Origin: Symbiodinium natans
Lineage: Eukaryota > Sar > Dinophyceae > Suessiales > Symbiodiniaceae
Length of the DNA stretch: 36,500 bases
Direction of reading: 5' to 3'
NCBI GenBank assembly: GCA_905221605.1
Contig: CAJNDS010000047.1
Span: 746,001 to 782,500, forward strand
This document shows positions 29,650 to 36,500 of the stretch, piece by piece; positions within the stretch are counted from its first letter, which is position 1; every line of letters starts with the position of its first letter. The notes below the pieces were generated by a model, which ran no database searches, was not told the DNA's origin, and saw nothing but the letters and a program-made list of their open reading frames with translations. Made by a program: the position numbers and the translations under genes.

Positions 29650-30290
29650 CTCTGTGATTTTGTTTTTGGATATGTTTTTGTTGTTTGGTATCCAGTTCAT
29701 CTGCTCTTTCTTGTCTTGCTTCTCATGTTTTTCGCTTTTGCTTTTGGTGGTCTTATGTTCCCATTCATGTTGTTTGGCTTCTTGCTTCTTTTGCCGCTTT
29801 CCCTGTTTTGCTTCTTATCTTTGCTGTTTGGCTTTGCCTGCCTCTTATTGCATTTCATAGCCTTTGGTGTCCTGCTCGTCGCTTTTCCTTGTTTTTGTTT
29901 TTGGTTTGCTTGCTCCCCGGACTTTGCCATTCCCTGGCTTTTCTATGTTTTTGACTTGGCTTTTTCTTGTCTCGCATCGTCTTTGAGTGTCTTCGTCTTC
30001 TTGTTGCTTTTCTCTTTTTGTTTCTTGCCCCCTTGTCATCTGCCCCAATTTTTCTTCACTGGGGGGCAGGGGGACGGAGGGGGGAGGGGAAACTGGAAAG
30101 AACGTGAGAAGACAGGACAGAACGAGGGAAATAAGGAAAGAATGACGGAAATAGGCTAAATAGACAAAGACAGACTTATGTGAAGAGTAGAAGAGATTCA
30201 GAGACAGAATGAACAAGAGAAAGAAGCGAAAGAAAGAACTCAAGAACGAAAGAATGCCAGATAAATAACAGGACAGCGCGAGACGACTGA
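29650..30290. repeat. Pyrimidine-rich tract followed by purine-rich tract
   Basis: From about 29650 to 30055 the + strand is dominated by T and C (TTTTGCTT-like words). From about 30060 to 30290 it switches to A and G (GAAAGAACGAGA-like words), with a G-run at the border (30061-30087). The two halves are partly complementary by composition, so long imperfect pairing is possible. Long hydrophobic frames here are a by-product of the T/C content. Confidence 0.75.
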
Positions 30291-31609
30291 GCATGGGGAG
30301 GCACGCGGGTTGGCTTACGGGCCTCTTTTTGTGTAAGCCGTTCGGACTTTTTGCTTAATCCGAAAACACCGATAGTGCTACCAGAGGTCCTAACGCATCT
30401 GGCATCTGCTACTGTACGAGGAAAACCATGTAAACTGACAGGAAATAGATGAAAATTGATGAGCATCTACGATATGCAAACCCCATAAGAGGGACCGCAC
30501 GAAAGCAAACATCCTGAGACCCAAGATGAGTGTGTGAGTGCGACACGTTCACTCTAAGAAATTGCTTTTCGCCATCCTTAAAGAGTGCGCGGGACCTAGG
30601 CGGCAGCACGAGTTCGAGTACGGAATGTGCACGAAACCAGGCGAAAGCGCGATTTGGCCTCCTCCGCCAGGCCACAGGCATGCTTTTGCGAGGGGACACC
30701 TCTCCACGCCTCCGCGCTTCCAAGCCCAGAACAAGAAGGGGGGTTCATTGATTTCGATGTGGGAGGCACGTGCAGGTTCTGTGTGGCAGGCGCCAGAAAG
30801 GAATGACCAGCAGTTCCAAAACAACGAACACCGTATCAACACGAGTTTACGAGTTGAGGTGCACTGTAGGGAGTATCAGCAGGAACAGCCGCAAAGCACA
30901 GGCGAGCACCCTTGGCACGTAATCAACAAAAACAATTGCAAGCACTGGCTTAAGAAGCGCAGAATGGAAAGAACAGCCCGATCCCACATAAATACCAACG
31001 GATGAAAAACACCGGGATCCCTAGAAGTTCGTACAGGTTCCAATGGAAACCTCTGATGCCCACGGCTGGGCCGACACCCAGGCGGATTACAGGAGTATCG
31101 TGGAAACACCAAGCACAGTTAGACGCCGCTTCCGCGCCGAAGAGTTTTGGCTCGCAGATCTTCCCCCCACGATGAGCTGCGGGCGTGCACAGGCACAGTT
31201 AGTTAGCCAGGTAGCACTTGTAGCGACAGCAAGTCAGTGTGATTCAGTTTGGGCTCCCGAGACAGAGAGCGCTTGCAGCACATGAATGTAGTTTCTTTGC
31301 TCGGCCCGGGCCGGGGCCGCAATGCTCACACGTTGCATGCACGCGCGCGTTTGCCTTCGCGCCTCCGCGCTTTGCCTTTCGGAGGCGCCGACTAGCCCCG
31401 GTGCCGGGCGGGCCAAGTGGCCCAAAACGAAGCTTCGGATCAGAAGAGGAGGCGCAGCTGAAGGGCCCCAAACCCTCATCTTCATGGCTTCTAGTAGCGG
31501 CTTCGGCGTGGATGGTTTTGATGTCGGCCTGTTAGACTTGAGCTGTTCTACTTCGCCATACCCTTGTGCACACTCCGAAGAATTATCATTACTATTCTTA
31601 ATTCTATCG
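30291..31609. other. No recognised gene
   Basis: A 155-codon open frame at 30538-31005 has no recognisable motif and no supporting splice or family evidence. The region probably contains the spacer upstream of the retroelement. Confidence 0.4.
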
Positions 31610-32017
<408 letters not shown>

Positions 32018-35000
32018 AGATTCTGGCCCAAGATGAGGATTTTATTTCTCGTAGCCGTAGCGAGCTTTCTTGGGTGCCTGGGTCCCAAGTCCCAGGGTCC
32101 AGCCATGGATCAGAATCGAGGGTTTCGGGAAGTAGCGCCCCCCGATGAAGCTGAGCAGCATGCGCAGCGAAGTCAGCTAACCATGAACAAAACCGGCAAG
32201 CGAAGCTACCAAAGAGCTTGTAAAGTTGCCCTGGCGAAGGGAGCAGCACTTTACAAAGGCCGACTTCTGACCGCTCAGGCTCTAGGAGCCCATGAAGACC
32301 AATTTGCAGTCTCTGAGAAGCCAGAGAAGCAATCTTTTCAGCCGATCAGACAGTATCACCACAAATTTGAAATTGAGGTTTTATCTTGGAACGCAGGTTC
32401 AATAACGAGTCGAGTTTGGAATGAGCTTCTGGCCATTTTGGCAACACCAGAATATCAGAACATCAAGCTTGTGCTGCTGCAAGAATCCCACTGGCAGCAG
32501 GACCAAACCTACAGCTCAGGTCCATGGTCAGTCCTCACCTGTGGCTCTGAGAGTAGACATAAAGCCGGCCTCGTTGTCCTTGTGCATCGATCCGTGGCCC
32601 AGCTCTCAGAGATTCGCAGCACCACCATAATTCCAGGGCACCTGCAGCATGTCATGATTCCTTGGCAGAGGTCTAGGATCCATCTACTCAATCTGTATCA
32701 GCATGTTTGGGACTCCAAACTCTCCAAGTTGGACAATAGACGACGGAGGAAGGATGTGCTGAGTCAACTTGAGACTCGCCTTCGCAGAGTGCCTTTGAGA
32801 GACTTTATGCTTGTTGCCGGTGATTTCAACTCACATGCAGTCACAGAGCGTCCTTTCATTGGGCCCAGTGTGCCTCGCCGAGCCAGATTTGCCAATGCAG
32901 ATGTTAGATCGCTCCCAGAACTGTGCAGATCTTGTGGGCTGACAGCGCTCAACACATGGGCCTCCAGCCAGAAAAGCACTTATGCAAACAGCGATGGCAC
33001 ATATGAGTCTCAAATTGATTTTCTGCTAGTTCGACTGCAGGATGCCCGGAGGCGGTCGAAGGAGGCTTCCTCCGATAAGAATTTTCCAGTTGCAGCGTAC
33101 CGGGATGGCTCCAAGCACTTCCCGGTCAGAGCCAAACTGTTTGTTCCTCCATACAGTCCTCCCCCAAGCAAACCAAAGCCCTTTGATGCCACTGCACTTG
33201 ATGCCAGCTTTAGACGAAAAGATGAAGACTGGCAGGCTTATTCCAAGCACCTAACAGCTGAAGTAGTTAAGAGTGTGGCTGAGCAGAACTCTTGGCAATC
33301 GATCGACAGGACGATGGTTCGAGTCACTGCTGAGCAATTTCCACCGCCTCGCAAGGCTCAGCCAGTTGCAGGGCCCATTCAGCAGGCTTACTGGAAAAAG
33401 GTGCGCCAAATTCAGGAGCACAAGCGATCCGGTAATGGGCAGTCTCCTGAGTGCCAACAGCTAATCAGCGACATAAAGACAGAGGCCCAATCTTTCAAAA
33501 AGTTGCAGAAGCAAAGAAAACTTGAAAAGCAGGAGAGGCTCCTTCTTCAAGCCCAAGAGGACAAGAGACAGCAGTCTCACAAACTGTCCCAAGCCCTTAG
33601 AAAGCTGGCCCCATGGAAACCTGCTCAAAGGGTCAATCTCAGGGATTCAGCAGGTGAGCCCCTAGATGCGAAGGCCTCGACAAGTGCGATGCGAGAGTAT
33701 TCGAGTCACATCTTCTCCAAGGGATCTCCCCTGGATCCGGTGGCAGCCAGACCACGAGAGGCTGTCAATGCCTCGCGGGTGGCCGGGCGAATAGCGGCGG
33801 TTCCGGTGGGCAAGGCGGTTCCCAGCATGTCGGCCCCGGTCTCGGCCTGGAAGAGCTTAGCGCCTGAGGCTCATGTGAAGATCGCTGATCTGATAAACAC
33901 AGAGGTTTCTCAGTCAGATGTCTCACCGTACTTGAAGGACCCCAGAATTGCATGGATTCCAAAGCCGGGTAAGCCAGCTACAGCTATGAAGAACTTGAGG
34001 CCCATAGGAGTAATAAGTGTTCCAGGCAAAGTGCTTGCAGGTGCTGTCAAGACTCGCATAGCACCGGCACTGCAAGAGCGCTCACAGCTTGAGCCGCAGT
34101 TTGCATATATTCGGAGGCGAGGGGTGCGAGATGCCATTGCAAAAGCGTGTCAGCATCTGGATCTCGTGCAGGAAATGCGCCAAGAGCATCGCCGGGATAT
34201 GCACAAGGCACAGCAAGGTCAGAGAAGGCTCCCATTGGCAGGGGCCTTAACAGTCTCCGTCGATCTGAGCAAAGCCTTTGACTCTGTCAACAGACAAGAG
34301 TTGCTTGAAGCCTTAGACAAGCTCAACATAGATCAAACCACTAAGGACTTTGTTGTACAACTCCACTCCTGTACATCGTACAACATGGGCCACTAATGGG
34401 CTTGAGAGTTCAGTGTTCCTACTTCTTCGGGAATTAAACAGGGATGTAAATTAGCCCCTGCATTGTGGTCTGCCTTAACCTTGCTAGTCATGGACAGGAT
34501 GGAGAAGAAGTGGGGGCCTGGCAGCAGTCAGGCAAGAGATATACTCACTGTCTTCGCCGACGATTTTCTCCATCAGGAAACTTTTACAAGCTTTGCCGAA
34601 CTGCAGCAGGTACTCACTCGGCTTGAAGCTTTGTTTCAATCCCTCGAGGAAGTCGGCCTTGAAGTCAATCCAGCGAAATCCAAGGCACTGCTCATGGTGC
34701 AAGGCACTCAGCAATCCCTCTTCCGCAAGCAATACACCAAACGATTAAAAAATCAGCTCCATTTGGTTCTTCCCTCGGGGCATCAGATTCCGATTCATCA
34801 TCAGCTGACCTATCTAGGAGTGCAACTAAGCTATGGTGCTTACAAGGATCAAACAGTAGACTACAGGATTTCTCAAGCCCAAGGCAAATTTGAGCTCCTT
34901 AGGAGTATCTTGTGCACGACGAAAGCCCTTGACGAGGCGAAGAAACTAGAGATCTGGCGAGTGTATGTCGAGTCTTCGCTCTTGCATGGCATAGTCTCCA

Positions 35001-35314
35001 CGGGAATCACCCACACGGGACTGCAAAAGCTCCAGAGCAAATATTCTCGGATGCTCAGATCTATCTTTCAGCAGCATCAGCATTTTAGTCGCATGGAAAC
35101 CACAGAGCTGTTTGAGCACCACAAGATCCAAACTCCTCAGGAAGTTCTTCTCAGGCAAATGAGGAACTATCAGGATGCGATGGATGCTGCCAAGCCAACA
35201 GGCGACTTACAAACGATCCAAGAGTACCTGGGTCTACGCAGCCGGCTGATTAGCCAACAGCAGCTACTTCAATCCATGCAATTGGCTCTGGCCGAAGAAG
35301 ATCATGCAGTGCCC

Positions 35315-35880
35315 TGTTCGCTATGTGATAGAAGTTTCTCTAGCAACAAGGGATTGCAGCATCATACACTAGTGAAGCATGGAGGCCAAAGAGCAAACCA
35401 GTTGGGCCCTAAATTCCAAGTCTTCGCACATAGTCTGCAGGGACTCCCGCAATGTGCAGCATGTCACAAACAGCTGCGCACAATGCATCAGCTTCGCAGA
35501 CATGTTGAATCGGGAACATGTTCAAAGCTTCCAGAGCTGAGGGAGCGATCATCGTCCTGCTCAGGAGCGGAGAGCACAGCCTTGCTGCTCCAACCAAGTG
35601 TTCAGGATCAATTGAAAAGAGACCCTGACCTGCTTCTCAAAAAGGCTCATGTGACCAAGCACTTGCGGGCTTACTGCAGCCTCTGTGGGCAGTTCATTGT
35701 CGGTCACAAGGGCGTCAAACAGCACATTCAGAAAGCGCACCAGGCTTTCTGGGCAGGGGCCTCAGACTCAGTCTATGCCAACATGCGCACACATAAGAGA
35801 CTGCTTCATAAAAAGGAGGAATGCAGATATTGTGGAATGATGGTTGACGCTCCGGTTCGCCACGCGGACCAGTGTGTAGT
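35315..35880 (+). other. Cluster of four zinc-finger-like motifs in the LINE
   Basis: CSLCDRSFSSNKGLQHHTLVKH (C2H2) starts at 35315. CAACHKQLRTMHQLRRHVESGTC starts near 35456. YCSLCGQFIVGHKGVKQHI with a following KAH starts near 35671. CRYCGMMVDAPVRHADQC starts near 35822. Their position after the RT matches the nucleic-acid-binding tail of LINEs, but four in a row is more than the single CCHC knuckle usual there. Confidence 0.8.
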
Positions 35881-36094
35881 CCTGCTGCAGGTCTATGCCA
35901 TGAGTGCAGCAATGAAAAAGTCAACCGACCCACACATAGAATATGGCACTGTGACGTCGGAACTTGGGATTCGTGCGCAGGAGGGTTCCTCCCAGGAGGC
36001 TTCCTCCACCAGTAGGATTCGGTCTCACCAGGCACCAGCAAGCTCCCAGCGAGACGCACCAGCAGAGGGGAGACCTTCGTCAGTGCCCGTCACA

Positions 36095-36500
36095 GCCTGG
36101 TCTCTGGCCTATCATAATCCGCATCAACTGTGCTATGCACACACAGTAGTGCATATCCTTGCCTCGCTTGCATCAGAGGGTATTCTTTCTGATCCATATC
36201 TGAGACAAATATTGACGGAAATTGACGCAGTAGGGGGTCGTTCTTCTAGTGTGGATGTTCGTAGGCTGCGACAGCTACGTCCTCTGCTGACGGGATGGCG
36301 ATTCAGACCCAGGCAAGAAGATGCGTCCCAGTTTCTAGCACATATCATTCAGAGATCCCATGTGCTTTCAGCAGATGTTTGGGAAGCGAGGGTTCAAATC
36401 ACAGCACCCGTGGAAAGAATCAGCGTAGAGGATAGAGGGGGTTTGATTCTTTTCTTGCCTGACCCACCAGATGGCCTCTCCACACTACAGCAAGCCATTT
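36095..36500 (+). other. C-terminal domain resembling a ubiquitin-specific protease (C19)
   Basis: After a Ser/Ala-rich linker the frame reads NPHQLCYAHTVVHILASL, which fits the USP Cys box (N-x-x-x-C-Y-x-x-x-x-x-x-x-L), with the candidate nucleophile Cys at 36131-36133. About 60 residues later RPRQEDASQFLAHII fits the second USP signature (Q-x-D-A-x-E-F-L). The domain continues beyond the window, so the His box cannot be checked. Alternatives are a degenerate relative or another papain-fold protease. Confidence 0.55.

Larger units (their letters stand above)
32018..36500 (+). mobile_element. Non-LTR retrotransposon (LINE), 3' end outside window
   Basis: One long frame holds, in order, an N-terminal segment, an APE-type endonuclease (about 32370-33160), a linker rich in Lys/Gln, a reverse transcriptase (about 33880-34900), zinc fingers (35315-35880) and a protease-like domain (from about 36095). 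No LTRs are visible. The 5' boundary is taken as the end of the GTT array. Two in-frame stops interrupt the RT; otherwise 4.3 kb is open, so the copy is young. Elements of this layout with a single ORF move by target-primed reverse transcription. Confidence 0.9.
32183..36500 (+). pseudogene. LINE polyprotein: endonuclease-RT-zinc finger-USP-like; two stops in RT
   Basis: ATG 32183 is my choice: the following RSYQRACKVALAKGAALYKG is a segment I recall preceding the endonuclease in dinoflagellate LINEs. In-frame ATGs at 32034 and 32106 are alternatives. Endonuclease motifs are LSWNAGSI, LLQESHW, VAGDFNSH, SQIDFLLV and SKHFPV (Lys replaces Asp of the usual S-D-H). RT motif A is VSVDLSKAFDSV, motif B TSSGIKQGCKLAP, motif C TVFADDFL (Phe for Tyr), motif D EVNPAKSK, then YLGVQL. 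Between A and B the frame meets TAA at 34394-34396 and TGA at 34403-34405, then continues open, same frame, to the window edge. A 20-base stretch there reads sensibly in another frame. The rest appears functional. Confidence 0.85.

Noticed and set aside
29716-30159. 147-codon hydrophobic frame, possible membrane protein
   Set aside because: The hydrophobicity follows from T/C-rich DNA, and the frame ends in the purine tract with no natural C-terminus.

Overview
The window looks like nuclear DNA of a dinoflagellate (inference; Symbiodiniaceae or a relative would fit). The reasons are these. Every gene I can support is on the + strand. Introns are short and mostly begin with GC or GA instead of GT. 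Every acceptor I could fix by homology is AG followed by an exonic G. Single-exon genes sit in nearly identical tandem copies. The DNA is GC-rich, full of minisatellites, and carries a LINE with an N-terminal segment that I recall from dinoflagellate retroelements. Nothing points to a bacterium: there are no operons, Shine-Dalgarno spacing, CRISPR or IS elements.

Layout. 1-1600: 3' part of a family GT15 (Kre2/Mnt1-like) glycosyltransferase in seven exons. 2600-3556: small intron-containing gene of unknown function with two hydrophobic segments. 3816-4781: single-exon secreted protein with a Cys-rich N-terminus and a CAP/PR-1 domain. 5332-6545: unknown multi-exon gene. 6700-8835: weaker candidate genes. 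10716-12280: YhhW-type pirin in nine exons whose eight introns all have GC or GA donors. 12931-21838: a rearranged tandem cluster of a choloylglycine-hydrolase/penicillin-V-acylase-like gene (one broken copy, one intact) and a TspO/MBR-related membrane protein (two almost identical copies). A 2.28-kb element with 403-bp inverted repeats lies in the middle of it. 22000-29016: simple repeats plus several unidentified multi-exon genes recovered with the splice rule. 29650-30290: a pyrimidine tract followed by a purine tract. 31610-32017: a long GTT array. 32018-36500: a LINE running off the window, with endonuclease, reverse transcriptase, zinc fingers and a C-terminal domain resembling a ubiquitin-specific protease.

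How the parts relate. I see no single pathway. The GT15 enzyme, the CAP protein and the acylase-like hydrolases are expected in the secretory route or outside the cell. The TspO-related protein and the hydrolase have been amplified together, and the array was later rearranged. Intron-rich genes (GT15, pirin, the unknown genes) alternate with intronless ones (CAP, TspO-like, hydrolase), which suggests different origins such as retroposition or transfer from bacteria. Exon borders were assigned by eye from homology, reading frame and the AG|G rule. They are firm for the pirin and most of GT15 and tentative elsewhere.
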